Shown here: in pieces, positions 24,308 through 38,600 of the stretch
Numbering within the stretch: position 1 is the first letter of the stretch
How the letters are laid out: each line of letters begins with the position of its first letter
From: Anisakis pegreffii
Lineage: Eukaryota > Nematoda > Chromadorea > Rhabditida > Anisakidae
DNA: 64,000 nt
Direction: 5' to 3'
Assembly (NCBI GenBank): GCA_035041965.1
Contig: JAPYMA010000520.1
Coordinates: forward strand, 241,778-305,777
Translations under genes and position numbers: made by a program
The notes under the pieces: model-generated
What the model was told of the DNA's origin: nothing
The model's input: only the letters and a program-made list of their open reading frames with translations
Database searches by the model: none

Positions 24308-26766
24308 TCAGTCCTCCAATCAGAACACGACCTTTGCAGGGTACCTACCAATCAACTTCTTTCGCAAATCCCATACGCTGACCCACTCCCCTACTTATCT
24401 CTTTGGCTGTATCTTTCTTCACGACTTCAAAAACGTCTCATTTCCAGAGAAGAAGCTGCTATCATTGAGAAATGTGTTATTTTTTGACTGGATCACGCGA
24501 AAGTTTTTTGCTCGTTATTTAGCCAATAGACGCGAAATTATTTTACTCTCACGTAAGTGTCAATCTGTAATTGAACAGCATCAGAATGTAAATGAAGCAT
24601 TCTATTCCAAATCCATGTCTTCTTATTTGGAGTCAAACTGAATGACTTTCCAGCAAATTTGAAAATCATTTGTTGAATTAGGTTGTCCATACAAAAAACC
24701 TCTTGCAGTTAGCTGTCAAGATTTATTTCGAATACCACTGATAGCGATAAGATCATTGGTAACTGTTAAACTACTAGCATGAATGTTCAAGATGTACATA
24801 TTTTAAGAACCAGTCGTGATCTGACGATGAGAACTTATTTTTCGTCTCTCTTCGTTTAATTTTCCCATTTCCATTACATTCGAGCTTACTTTGTTCGGTT
24901 CATCTAGTTTGTACGATGGAAATCGCTTTTCACGTATCCACATACATTACTGCGTGTTATTGTCAGGTTCACAGAAAGTTTTAAAACTTTTTTTGCTTGC
25001 GAATTGACGTCACTAGACAATATAGTTATTTTTATAATTCTCAGTCAGAAACATTTTCTATCAATGGAGTCATTCCGTTTTCAGTTAAGCAATGAAGTCA
25101 ATCAATTTTGTCTTCAAACAGTGCAATTAACAATGAGAAATTTCTTCCGTTCTCAAAAAAGTTGAAAGTTCAAAATTGCTGTTTTCTTTCGTCTCCGACA
25201 ACTTTGAGTTCAATGAATCTAGACGTTCTCGTCAAATAGCCTCAGCAAGATACAAGCTCAATTCACTGCATGCGTTAAAGAGTGTTTTTAAGTGATTAAC
25301 TCGTAAATTCGCTCCTTCAAAGGAAAAAATTTAGCGCACATCGATGCTTCCTAAGCATATCTTGTTCAGTGAATTCATTTCTTTCAGTCAGCTTCTCTTT
25401 TTCAAAGCCATAGCACATTTCATTAATAACATTGAATTTTTCAGAATTCTAATTGAATTTATCTTGAAATGAAACTGTCAAAGTGTATTCGCAATTCTGT
25501 GAAACAACAAATATGTAAAGATCTGAGTGGGTGTTTCAGGTTTATTGAATGGTGAACTGATGCGTCGTGCTGATACTCGCAGGAGGACTATCTCGAAAAT
25601 TGACGAAACGCGACAACAAATCTTGTCATTGCCGAAATCACCATTAACGAAAACTATTGATGATTCAAATGCGTTGCCACGTAACACTGACTCATTGTTA
25701 TGATGCATAATGATGAGTAATATCATTAATTTTTGAACGTATCGACAGCGGTTTTCTTCAGTCGTGCGTAAGAGTAAGAGTCATCGCTAAGCGGCATAAC
25801 GATATCATCATCCGTTGTAAACGTTGTTGATTTCACTTTCGCATGTGTGACCTGCAAAGTCGAGGTGATAATGAGCAAAATTCTATTGTTGTGGAATGAA
25901 TGCATTTAGGGGTCCCGGAAGCACCGTCGCTCAAATACGGAAATCCGTTCAAAAAAGTGGAATCAAGTTTTCTCCAGAAGGCATCAACTAGATCAACGAA
26001 CAACACACCAAAAAGCGTTATTTGTATATTGTCATCCTAATTGGTCCTTACCAGTCCTGAATTTCCGTAAATCCTTCACCGTATGATCCATGATCACAAA
26101 CAATCCGTTCCGCCAGGTGCCTTTCTTATCAATCCACTAAGCGCATATTATGATTCAAGAAACAGTTTCATAGCAAATCAACAATCTAACAATATGTGCA
26201 CTAGTAGAACATTATTCCATCGACGAAGTGATTCACATCACTCAAAAAGTTGGCACAAGCAAAAAACATCTTCCTTGAAGGTCTATTAGCAATTGATGTT
26301 GAATTCCTTGAATGAAAAATCCGCTTGATGTCTCATGTATGTAATGAGGTTTTGTTATTTTCACTTGTATCAGTTGATTTCTTCATAAAATAAATTTTTC
26401 ATCTCGTTTCTTCACCAGAAGAGCGACTCAATCGTCGCCATTATTGTTGCGGCCGTTTTTGAGTTAGTTCAGTTTCCGGAAAAATTTATCGCCACCAAAA
26501 ACACATCGACTGTAAAGCGATTTGTAGTCGCATAGGTCAAAAGATCAAGCAAGTTGTTACTTTTTAAATGAACAGCACATATATGTTAAATGGATTCGTT
26601 TGTGTACGTGATCTGCATCGAATTATTAATGTCAGCATTTAAGAAAGTGTCTGATTTTTAATATGTTAGCAATTGATGGGGAAATGAAATTTTTGACGAT
26701 AATTGTATTATCGCAATACGCATGCAGTAGTTTGAAACTTGCAATGAAATTTTCATTATAACGATG
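24308..26766. other. Non-coding stretch downstream of the GPCR gene
   Basis: No supported gene. It includes the GPCR 3' untranslated region of unknown length. The 186-codon frame overlapping exon 5 is an out-of-frame shadow. Confidence 0.5.
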
Positions 26767-26858
26767 AGCTGATAATGACAATTAATTAGAGCTGATAATG
26801 ACAATTAATTAGAGCTGATAACGATAATTAATTAGAGCTGATAATTAATTCATTATTA
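26767..26858 (+). repeat. 23-bp tandem repeat, about 3.5 copies
   Basis: Units of AGCTGATAATGACAATTAAT plus TAG start at 26767, 26790 and 26813 with one or two substitutions; a partial fourth starts at 26836. A simple minisatellite. Confidence 0.9.
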
Positions 26859-27404
26859 GTGTTCATGAGTTACTTGTACTTTTGTTTATCTGCAGTTGAC
26901 ATCTGAACGAAAAAGTGCTTTATTCCATGGTTTTGAACGATATTTCGAGTTAAAGGCGAGACAAACTATACACTGAAACAGCTCTTAAATAAATCACATT
27001 CGCACTTCAGTACATTTCGTCTGGACATATTGACTAAAAATCATTGTTTTTACAGATGCATCAAGAACATTACCAAGCCATGTCAAATGCATATCTTTAT
27101 TTGAAATTAGTCCCATTAACATCCTTTTGATATCCATTACATTATAATGAATAGTGTAAAATTTCAATGAGATCGCATTTATCTCTTCTTTTTTTGAGTA
27201 ACTAATGATCCAACATCGATAACGAATAACAATGCTTCTGTAAAGCACTTTCACAAATCAGGGTGACTTTCAGTACAGAAGTGTGTTCCGAACGGTGATA
27301 TTCTTGTTGCACACTCTCGGCAAACTGTTTTCTCCTTCTAATATCCTGCTCTGATCTGTTCTCCATCTTCAGTTTTTTGCAGTTGTTCTTTTTTGCCATG
27401 TTCA

Positions 27405-27650
27405 AAAATTTCGAAACTGTTCAGTGTCCTGTTCTATTCCCTTCTTTTTCCCTCATTGTAATGAATTTGCACGTATATTGATCATAACAATTTTGACAAT
27501 TCGGGGTTGGAAACGGGGTATTGTCATGGAGGGGCATTAAGATGGGGGACTCCAATCGGGAGAGGACTGTCCCGTGGGGGTTCCCCGTTCTTTCCGAGGA
27601 AAAGGACTGAGGGAAATTGGGGACCCCAGATTGTGTGACAGAGATCTGTT
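27405..27650. mobile_element. G-rich transposon relic
   Basis: The left part (CTGTTCTATTCCC, then CCCTCA, then ATTGAT, then GGGGTTGGAAACGGGG) follows the same order of motifs as 19575-19645 in the GAATAGAACAG element. A 130-bp G-rich block follows (GGGGGACTCC, GGGGGTTCCCCG, GGGGACCCC), unlike the AT-rich surroundings. The ends cannot be fixed. Confidence 0.4.
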
Positions 27651-30600
27651 GAAGAATTGAAGCACCTTACCTCTAATCTTTGGATTCAACATGGTTATGA
27701 CGAACAGGGATTGGTCTTTCGATTCCGGATTGACAGTCTTCAGACTGATTTTTATTCTGCCTCTTCAGCTTCTGTTGTTTCTTTTTTGTATTGCTTAACT
27801 TGATGAAAAATGCTCCAAACTTAGAAATATCAGTTTTTTATATATTTCATATATGTAAATGTATCCGTGCTGGCTTCCTCTCCGTTAATAGTTAGCTCGT
27901 CGAAACTCGAACTATAATCCACGAACGAAATTTCTTCGAACTACAGATAAGAACCGAATGATTTTTTCGGGTGGCCAGCGATCGAATGTGTTTGGAGTGT
28001 CGGCTAATCGATGGAATGTCGACTAATCGATCGTCATCGAGGTTCTCGGCAAGGACTACGCAGGACAGGGATAGATCAGTCTAACTTGAAGAGAAACATC
28101 ATTAGTCTCACATTGCGTATAAGCCAAATAATATTTCTCCTACTTATCAATTCACTCATTCTTTCGGTTCTTTCTTCGAAACTCGTTTAAATCTGTTATC
28201 AATCGATTCACGAACACCACTTCCATCACAATTAGTATGCTTATTCACGTGGAACGTTTCCATTGCTGTGATAGTGTTCATTATAGCATAAATTTTCTAT
28301 CCATATGAGTCAGAGCATCCGTTCACTTATTTGCATTCAATGATTCCATCGTTTTCCAACAATCTGCCGTCATCCGTCACCCGTTTGTGCACTTTGCCTT
28401 CGTTCAGCTATTGTATGCGAACGAACAAAAAGCTCTCAATTACTTTACGTCATCAATATTTTTAATCGCTTTATGAGAGCGTTTCACAGGAAAGAACATC
28501 ATAAAGTCAAAAACCAAATAATTGTCGACAAACGAAATCGAATCGGAAATGCTCTTATTTCGATAATTCAAACAGCAATTCACCTGAAACTCATTACAAA
28601 TGAATTCAAAACCACATAAATCACAAAGTTAAAGAACATTGAGGAAGCAGTTTGTTTGTTCAGCGATGCATTAAAATACTCGACGAACTCACTGCATTTG
28701 AAAAGCACATCATAAGAGGGATCTTACGCATTTCTAACGCAATCATCAACTGATTGTTCATTGCTAGATACATACCGTGGGGACATTGTAAATGAATATC
28801 GAGAAAGAAGAGTGAGATCGAGATAAGAAGCACGTAAATCACCCTTCACTTTTCCCACTTCTGAAGTATCCTTTCAACAGCCGCAAAGCCAATCGCGTTG
28901 CTAAATGTATTATTACGTAAACTTAATGTATTATTACATTATTACGTAAACTTCATCGTTTTCATCAGTTTCATAGGAAGGGGCAAGGTCAGGACGAACT
29001 CCCTTTTCGCATGGCATCTTTTTGCATGGGGAATTAAACTGCTCGCAATACCGAGAGACGCGCACAGAGGATGAGAGGAAAAACAAATTTCAGTGAGTAT
29101 GCACGCTGAATAGAGGGAGGGCAACGATTAACGTGAAAAAAGGTACGTGCACTAACGGTTTTTGATTAACATGGCTAAAATTTGCTGAATACGGAATCAT
29201 AAGACTTGACGGGGTGATTAATAAATAGTACAGTTTCATTGTAGGATCGCTGCTGAAGGGACTTTATGATGAGAAGGATACGTGTTTTTTTCTGGTTTGC
29301 TTAGTATCGGTATTTTGAAGTTGATTTGTGACACAGTTAACATTCAGAGCATAATTGTCATTTGACTGCTCGATGTCGGTTTCAGTGTGCGGATGGAAAT
29401 TATTTTCTATTCATAACCTGACTGTAAGACCATTACGTCGATTTTTTTAAGCACATGAGACAACGCCACACAGATCTAGTTGCATTACATTCTCAGTGTC
29501 AGTAAAATGAAACGGCTGCATTTCTTGCTCTTAATAACGAACACAATTATTGGTGCGTTTTTGAGTTGACAATGGATTCGGTTGGGATTCGACCGAATAA
29601 ATTAGAATTGTTAAATATTGTTAAACTCTAAATGCACCATGTGCAAATCCCATTTTCGTCTCGCTCTCATATTTTAGCGCTTACTCTCCACCAAATGAAT
29701 AAATTATTTGCAATTTGCAGTTATAACGACAGCAATTTATTTGCAGCGCAGTCAGTCACAACGGTTTTTAGTAATTCCGGTTGACCAATCAGTATAAGGC
29801 CGGAACTTTGCAAAGAACAGATAACTTAATGACCGCTGAAATTATCTCTTTGTAAAAACTTTCATTTTTATTTTCATCTATCGGCAACCATAATTCCTGT
29901 GCGGAGCTCTCATTCGTAAGGGTGGAGTTGCATTATGCATGACGAACTCAGCTCTGTTCCAGTATCAAAAACTGACCGGTCATCAATTCTGGCGCACTAT
30001 AGGACCTGAAGAAGGCCTGTATCAACGGGAGGACCTGTATCAAAAAGAACCTGTATCAAAACTGAATTACAGAAAATACGTTTTGTTAGTGAAAAATTAC
30101 GGCTACATTGAAGCATCTCTGAAAGTCAGTAGTCAGTGCTTAACGGTACTGCACATTCACCTGTATCCAGCCGGAGGTGTTTTCTTCAATACAAATCATC
30201 ACTTCCATACGTTTTGCAAGAACGATAAGGAATAGTTTACGAGCGCTAAAATCTATCATAAACAGCATCGTTTCGTTGAGGGCAACGATAAAATTGTGTG
30301 CATGTGACGAAATTGCATAAATTCTATTTTCCGTCACCCGAAAAGAATTTGGCTGATGCAAAACAATATTGTTTATTTTACTGCATGTAAAGAATGTTTT
30401 TATTCGCATCGCTACGAGTTTCATCAGCGGAAAATAACTTCCACAACATTTCTGAAACAAAACCTTGCCGAATGTCTCCAGCGATACTTATTCTATACTT
30501 ATTTCTTCTGTCCATAAATTTTACCGTAATTCGCGGTTTACAATGGCATTAATGTATCATTTTCCTATTAACGTTGAAGTTTTCGAGTAGATTCGATATA

Positions 30601-30876
30601 TTGGACAGTTTGATGGTTTGGTTGATGGTTTTGTTGTTGAGGGAATGCGGGAAGGGTTGTGTGTTTTGTTGTTGGTTGTGAGTTGCGATAGCAGCACGCA
30701 ATTACTTCTGTGTTTTTGGTCACTGTTCCGAACAAACAAACATACGTCCGTCCGCTCTCTGCATCACTAGCTCTCTTCGGTTACGATGATTTATCCGAGC
30801 GATTGTGACCTCAAATTTGACCTGTTCGTGCTGCTAAGCTGGCCTTCCCCAGAGAGTGCTGTGCGTATGTGTGTGC
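27651..30876. other. Non-coding stretch, nothing recognised
   Basis: AT-rich with short chance frames. Frames of 60 to 106 codons near 28.7, 29.0, 29.9 and 30.3 kb lack splice context and family resemblance. From about 30.57 kb the GC content and G/T skew rise. Confidence 0.4.
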
Positions 30877-30911
30877 TATAAATCGTAAACGAACAACGCT
30901 GCTCAGCAAAA

Positions 30912-31082
30912 ATGCAACCTAGTGCTGCTACGTCCTATACCCAAGCGTTCGTTTTTATGCGATCTGATCGTAATCCGTCAACCAAATTGTTCTACACAAA
31001 TAAACACTTTCATATGTATAGAGCATTTCAGCGACCGCCAACTGATCTTTGCCCGATGGTACTAGCACGTTATCTCGACTAA
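30912..31082 (+). CDS. Possible small gene, 56 aa (weak)
   Basis: A TATA-like TATAAAT lies at 30877-30883. An acceptor-like GCTGCTCAG ends at 30906, five bases before an ATG, the usual spacing of a nematode trans-splice site. The frame from 30912 is open to a TAA at 31080, starting MQPSAATSYTQAFVF. It resembles nothing I know and could be chance in a GC-raised patch, or the first exon of a longer gene. Confidence 0.2.
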   Translation: MQPSAATSYTQAFVFMRSDRNPSTKLFYTNKHFHMYRAFQRPPTDLCPMVLARYLD

Positions 31083-31469
31083 TTCCACTTTGAGTTTATT
31101 CGTATTTTAGATGTTGATTGTTTTTTGTGGGAACTGGAACGGATTGATAAAATTCAGATGCACCCTTAATTGAATGCTTTGACCATTCTTCTTTGAGTTA
31201 AAAAGCGTCGTCTTCGAGCTGAACATAACCTTTTGTGACTCATTCGAATGCATTTCAAGTAACAATCAACAAGACCCATTCGTTGTTCGCGAATGTGATC
31301 AATATAGCGCAAGAAAGGAATTGAGTTTATCTTATTAAATAACTGATCAAATATTGGATTGACTATCAGTTTTGTGTGCATACTGCTGCTACAAACAGTA
31401 ACAAAGCCATTCATCTCAAAAACAAATAAGCCATAGAGTACAAACATATGAGGGATTATTGTTTCCTCA

Positions 31470-31925
31470 AACCAGGAGCAATACAAAGGACATTTTGATG
31501 AACGTCGAAGCGTTTTCGAAGCCATATTCCGGTCGATGGACATTTATTATGTTGCAGTGGTAAGGCGAGTGTGGATTAGGATGAATTAAACGAGTTACGG
31601 TATTTGATGAATGTATACCCGGTGATGATACGCAAAAAACATCGAACCAAGGATACATCCACGGTGCACCGTACTCGAATTAGGCCAACATTCACAGCGA
31701 TTCCAAGAAGGAAATGATGAGGACTCTTCAAGACTGTTTTTTTTTGGAGGGATATTATCGAGAATGGGCCGAAGGGGTGGATATGTGGATAGGGAGGTTT
31801 GGAGAGAGAGATGTACACAAGACCGCACGGCAAGATCAACGATCAGCATAAAGAACCGATTGTTTTGAAGAAGAACGATGTCGAATTGGGTGGGAACGGG
31901 GTTCGTGGGCGGGCAGGTTATTGAT
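31470..31925. other. GC-raised patch with overlapping open frames on both strands
   Basis: This patch is purine-rich on the + strand and has few stops. Three + frames show protein-like runs, broken by a T8 run at 31738-31745 and by stops, and the - strand has overlapping frames of 63, 84 and 87 codons. No splice pair organises any of them. It may be a decayed gene; direction and family are undecided. Confidence 0.25.
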
Positions 31926-32545
31926 GCTGGTCAAGAAACGGAGATGACGAGACGAGTCTTTGCGTTTTTTACCCAATAAGACTGTGATATCTCTTCAATT
32001 CATTCTCCTTGTTTCTCATTGGTTCAGCATTATGAAGACGAACATTATGAAGACGCGAATAAACATCAATATAATTGGTATACGAATACAGGTCAATGGT
32101 CAGTTGTATAATACCAAACAATATGCCATTATGATGAGTTCTCAGCAAAAAGAGCTGCGAAATAACATTATTGCATTCATTTTTCTGCACAAATCATCCT
32201 TCGTTGGACTATGCTCAAAACAGATTTTCACCGCAAATTTCATGTCGTACCTCACTCACTGAATTTCTCTACATACCTTATCGTTAAATAATTAGCAAAC
32301 AGTCGATCGGTTTGAATTCAACACTGATTGCTATCATTAATTCAAAATAAACGTACAAAGCATTGAAAACTTCAACGATAACCTCGAATCGAATGCTGGA
32401 AAAATAACGCAATCTCCTCTGACCAAATGAATCATATGTGAATATCATTTTATTTATTTAATCAGCAAATCAAACTCAGTACGAGTTTATGCCTCTCTGT
32501 TATTACCAATATCACTAATATCACATTCTTCCTTCCTTGGCATTC

Positions 32546-32645
32546 TTCTTTCCGCGCAGCTAACGATAATAGCGTTTGGAATCATCTGTCTTCATGAAAT
32601 CCGAACTTGAATTATTGATTTGGCAAGTACAGAGGTTTTGTGCTA
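32546..32645 (+). repeat. Dispersed repeat, about 100 bp (copy 2 of 2)
   Basis: Direct-orientation relative of 10768-10866; see that entry for the shared core. Confidence 0.6.
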
Positions 32646-35600
32646 CTCTCCCATATGCCCATTTATTTCTAGGGAGAGGGACTCAGAAGGAGCCCGAAAA
32701 TACATTCCGATTGATCGATTGAACACTTGTCCAACGATCGTTCAGAGTAGTTGTTTGGAACAGCCATCAGTAGTGAATCAGTAATCTTTCGTTATCAGTA
32801 ATAAACGATTAATGTAACCGAGTAGATCCGTAGCAATCGGCATATCAAGCACGCCACAACCAACCAATAACGAGTGCCTGTTGCCATAGATAATTTGCAT
32901 AGTTAAATCCAGCCGAATACCAACAACAATCCATTAAGCCATCACAACAATGACGAACATTTTGCCGATCGCACAGAACGATCGACAAACCAACCGCTCA
33001 CCGTCACCCCAGAACATAATCCATGTGAATATCAGTTGCATCGAATTATGGACAATTCCAACAAAGAACAGATAGTAAGGAACAAGAGTCATGTCCACTG
33101 GTGTATGATGTATTTCAAGTAAAGACACTGTTGAAAGATTTTCAAACAAATACAAGAAAAGAATCAACAACTTGATTAAGGCAAGTTCTTCATGCTCACA
33201 TTGAGACGTACCGTTTGAATGGTTCCTTCATCGTTTCTGGATTAGAATTGGATTCGCGAGCAAAACAGTTGATCGCATCGCAGAAATCTGTACACATCGT
33301 TTTGAAAATTCCACATTACATTACACCAGCAACTGCTTGCAGTTCGAACGAATTCTATTTCAATTTCATTAATTTGATCGTACAATTGACATTCTCTACT
33401 TTCGAACTTAGAGTCATTTTTTGTGACACTAATCAAGCGAAAATTTTCAATCAAATTTTTGTGACATTAATGGCTCAAACAAAAATTTCGATCCGTCAGC
33501 GCAATAGTCATTTTCCTTTGAGATAACTTTAACGTGTTCGGTTCTTGAATTGAATGCGCCTAAATAATTGCATGCTTTGTATTATTTAAAAGTGTTGATT
33601 TGGTTGACAAATAAATCAAATTTTTGTTGCTGTTTATCAGATGTTATCACGAGAAAGAATTTATTGATAAAGGTTTACATAGAAATGCAACAGTCGTTTT
33701 TTTGCTGCAATCCTCAACCGTTTATTGCTGTTTAATCACTTTATTTACTTTCAATTCAATTTTCCTAGCTATGTTGAATGTTTTCATAAAATTTTCCTAC
33801 AAATTCATCCGATAGCAACTTAATGAATAGAACGCTGATTCAACTGCATACCAGTTGTTTTGACAATTATCTTCTAAGAGAATGGAAATGGCAAATTTTC
33901 TTCAAAGAGACTTTTGCGATTTAAAAAACTGTTTTTCTACTGTCAAGATGAATTTTTTACAGAATTTTTCTCGCTGCACATCGTTCCGCTTGTAGTCATT
34001 TCTTATTCACTGTAACAATTTTTCCTGTGAGAATAAATCAGTGTTGAACGTTAATTGAAAACAACAACAGTTCAATTGTGCAACGTGATGTGTTGGTGAA
34101 AAACCGAGCCGTATTCGTTCGACTCATTTCTCGCTTGCGTTTAAGTGGATTAGCACTGCAGAAGTCACTGAGTAAAGATTCGCCTCTGGATTTCGCACTC
34201 ACTTCATTAGGAACTTGATGTAAATAAATCCGTGGCAGTTGTAATATTTACATTAGAGTACGAACTCGCACTCTGCAGTGTTCCATCGATATGATGTTTC
34301 CATTGTGCAAATCCAAGCACAATATTGTGCACTTGCTTCGCTATAATATGATACTGTTTGCAAATAATTGTGGTGGTTCTCACTTTAAAACGCTTCAATT
34401 GCTTGCTATTGAAGCATTCATCCAATTGACTGATGATGAGACTGATGATAGATTTCGAACTACCTGTAAACCGCGAACAGTTCCGAAAAACTCATAGGAT
34501 AACGTAAATTAAAGTACACTTCCTATAGAGTAGTTTTCTATAACATTAACATTGTGAAATTCGTCAAATTATTTTGGATCGCACTTATTTACACTGCACT
34601 TCAACAGCTGAATTCTCGTTGAAAATCGTGACAAAGACTGAATGCAGCTGAATAAACGTGAATGCACTCTCTATATAGTTGATAAATAGTAGAACATTTA
34701 TGGTTTTCTGTTAACTGTTCATGCTTAATTCTTTCTGTAACTTCTGAGATTGCGTTTTTTGTCTCAATGCTGTTCTCGAACAAGTGCTCGGGTCTACATT
34801 CCAAATTCCGTTGCTGCTGTCATAGAAATTATTAAACTAGCTGAGGTTATTCGCAAACAATTTTATCGTACGATCTGAGGTATTCTTAAATGACTGTTTT
34901 CAGCATTTACCATTCCCTCAGGTCCTTTCAGAGGACAACTCAAAATGTTGCTGAAATCATTTCTATGTCATTTCACCTTTCATTTGTTTACACCATTTTT
35001 CGCTCCGATGAGAAACAGAATTAGTGCAAACCAAAACAACTGCAAGAACGAAAATTTTTGTGTTCTCTGCTCATACTATCGCATCCACTTCCTGACTAAT
35101 GAACCACTTCATCATCTGTTCAGTTGCACAATTCTTTTTGTTCTATTTCCGTTCAGTTTTGCACATTACTGTTGAGCAAACAAGCGTCTTCTTCCGAAAG
35201 TTGCTTTCTTCTAAACAAATACTTAAGGTTACTTTTTCATGTTCATCTGACCTTATTTTCACGTTAAACTTAATGAAACTCTGGAATTTCTGTTCAGTCG
35301 ATGTAATTTTTCGAACATCTTCGCAAATCGAGTTCAGCGGTTGAAAAGTCGAAGATGAATTTTATACGAAATTCATTCATTTTGAATGAAAGCATTCATC
35401 ATGTTCGTTTTTTGTTTAATGTCCGTAGTGAGGCAGATATAGTAGTACGTTTTAGTGATACAGAGTATCGAATTGTTTAGTGAGAGTATCGAATTGTTTT
35501 TGAGATAAATTAACAGATGCATCGTTTATGAATGTTACAGGCAAACTATCAGATTCAAGGGAACTTGCCGCATCCTCCTCATAACTGTAGCGTTTGGTTA

Positions 35601-38600
35601 ACTCAGATGGGTCATTTCCACTTTTTGAGAAGCCAAAACTATTCAGAACGTCCATATGATTGTGAGCCTGCTCGTTGCACAAGTGTGAAACCAAGTTGAA
35701 CGATGAGAGATATGGATGGATATGACCTCAAACGTTTACACGACGCATGACAATGGTGTTGTGCACAACCATCACTATAGTAATGGCATCTGAACCAAAG
35801 TTTTTCAGTTCGATTGAAATCCAGCCGAATCGATTTTTCAACATCCTGGGATTTGGTTTTCCGACTGAATTTTGAAAATAATCGGTCAGGATCTAAATTT
35901 CGAATGAAATTCGGTTGGGTACCACCACTACATCATTCTGACGTGCTACAAATCTTGTGAGATATGAAATATTGTTAAGGGAACGTTATTCGAAGCAATT
36001 TATAATTCATTTCGATCGTTTGTGTTTGCTTTATTTTGCGTTTAGTTTTTTTGTTGCCGTTTGAGAAAAAATGCCATTGATCAATAAAAGGAAAAATTCA
36101 TCTCAATTACCTAACAAAACTGTTGATTTTGCTGATTTCGTCAGTTAACTGTTCACATCTCAAATAAACGTTATTTTATGTAAACACTTTTTGTGGTAAT
36201 TGAACGAACAAAAGACCAGTTGATATTATGTGATAGAACCTATAAAATCTCTTCGAAGGCGCCTAAGTAATATAATCTCAAGATGTTGCTTGCATCTGCC
36301 CTGTGCAACAAACGTGTTTGTTTAAAGCGAACAATGAGAAGATGCCAGCCATGCCTACAAAAGCCATCGAAATTGCGTTATTGGATCGTTTAGCGATCGA
36401 ATCGTAATCATTGCTTTGAGTTGGTATCGTCCTAGGTAATTTTCTACGCTGGAAGCTGAAATTTTCTGATGGCCATTTTTAGTTTGCAACTGATACAGTT
36501 CTGTTATAAAAAATATTATACATTCGTTGCTTTGAGAACATTTTGGCTCTCTGTTAACATTTTGTTCTGTTAACATTTTGAAAACAATTAGTTATGCGAG
36601 TCATTTTGAAGATTATTTTTCCGTCAAAAATGATAATTTCCGCACCCGAATTACCTGTTTATGTGTTTTCAAGTCGACAAAAAGTTTTAAAAACCTTTTG
36701 GCAATTACCTTAGCGAGTGTGATGATAGTGAAGTGTGGTTGTCTGCACAGGAATTCAATGAAAGAGATCACTCTTCGCAATGCTTCTTTCAATGCGCAAT
36801 CAATCATGAGGCATTTTTTTTGTTTTGATTTTGTTTTGTTTTGATTTGATCAGAAATTATGTTTTGATCAGAAATCGTTTATTTTTTCAATACTTGTTTC
36901 AAATCCTAGAAAATAGAAGTACTTCTTCGAATGATCGTATGCAACATTTTCAAAGCATTTTGCATTTCCGACTGACATCAGCACTGAATTGCAGGAGAGC
37001 AGTTCATTTTCAACGCTCGAATCCTAGCGCACATTCTCTGAATTTCATCCGAATTTCTTTTTTATTTAGAGCATATCTCTGGTAGAAACTCGCAACTAAT
37101 TTGTAAAGAATTATCGGCTTATCAGGAATTTGTTTTGATTCTATTGATTATTGTTTAAGCTGATGATATTGTTGTTGCGTGCATATGTTCAAAACAGTTG
37201 CGCATAATTAATTGTTTAAGACCTACCGTGAATGTGTTTATGATGTTGTTGTAAAAAGTACTTTTTCAACTGATCTTTCAATGGAACATATTGAAGTCGT
37301 CCATTCACTTTCGCCTTCTAGACTTCTTTCGCGTATTTTCATTGATATCTCTCACTTCAACAAATATTCCCCTCTTCGAATGCAATCTTCTGATGGATAC
37401 CTTGAACATGGTGCTAAAAACATATTTGCTGTTTTTTTCCGTTCCATCTTCACTGCTTCAAAACAGAGTACGACATTATCATTCCTTACATTGCTGTGCA
37501 AAATCGGCAAACTCGAGAGAATGAATGGAATGAAAAATAATTCAGCGGGTGTGCAACGTATCATTCAAATTATTTTCTGTCCCTCGCAATCACGAAGCTT
37601 TACATGCTCAGCAGCCAGTTGCAGTTCAAGCGATAGTAGAATCATGAAAAACAACAATCATATGTCCTGCGTTTACTCTGCAATATTAATTGTAGTTGTT
37701 TTTATTTATGTGCAACGAAATTTGTAGTCAATTACCATGTATATTATTATATCAGTGAATGATAAGCGCTGCGATAAGGGTGAGTCGTTTGTTTGTATAT
37801 TACACAACAACAATACACCACTAGTAAATAACGTGTGTTTTCACCCTGAACGACTAAACGCAAAACTGAGCAATCAAATGAATTTTTTGCAGAAATTTTT
37901 GCAATCTTTGCAAAATGAACTTTCCCTACAACCAGTCTTATTGTTAGACGTTTTCGAGTGCACACTCTTAAGAGAACAAACATATTGGAGGGATTTCGTT
38001 GTGCAGCATAATTTTTAAAGCCATTATCGAATCGCCCAGTAGGAATATGTCATGATTCATCAGTAGTGGTATTATTTTACCATCAAACTGATACAGTAAT
38101 ATCCACTTTTGAGGATTGTGAATTCACTGTAATGATGCTTAAATTTCGATTATTTCACTTCATTCGATGCACTAACTTATCACTGGAAGCTTTCAAAAAG
38201 CCGTGCAGCTGTAGATTTTGCATTGCTCAAACAAGTTTTCTGGAATGTTTGTTATTTGAAATAATTGATGATTATTAACTATGAATTGCCTGCGAATAAC
38301 TAAGTAATAGAGGCAGTTCCCTCTTATTAATAAGATATTCTTTATACAATCTATTCATTATAATATATTCTAAAGAATGAAAATACTCTGCATTCATCAG
38401 TTTCAACTGAACTGCAATTAAATTTCGAATCAATACAGAGAAGCCTGCTGGTTGCTCTACCCTATTGAGAATCAAATGTCAGGCAGATCAAAAATTTTGA
38501 AGCAGTAAGTGAAAATCAAATAGATGTATGTGTGTTTGTGGATGATTTGGAAATAATAAAAGAGCAGCACTATTGAATGGCATTGTTATATGATGTAAAA

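Noticed and set aside
24081..24641. 186-codon frame as a separate gene
   Set aside because: It overlaps GPCR exon 5 in another frame. The exon 5 frame carries TM6 and TM7 motifs, so this is a shadow followed by chance open sequence.
29560..29605. tRNA-like T arm or regulatory palindrome around GGTTGGGATTCGACC
   Set aside because: Only a short imperfect palindrome; no cloverleaf can be drawn around it.
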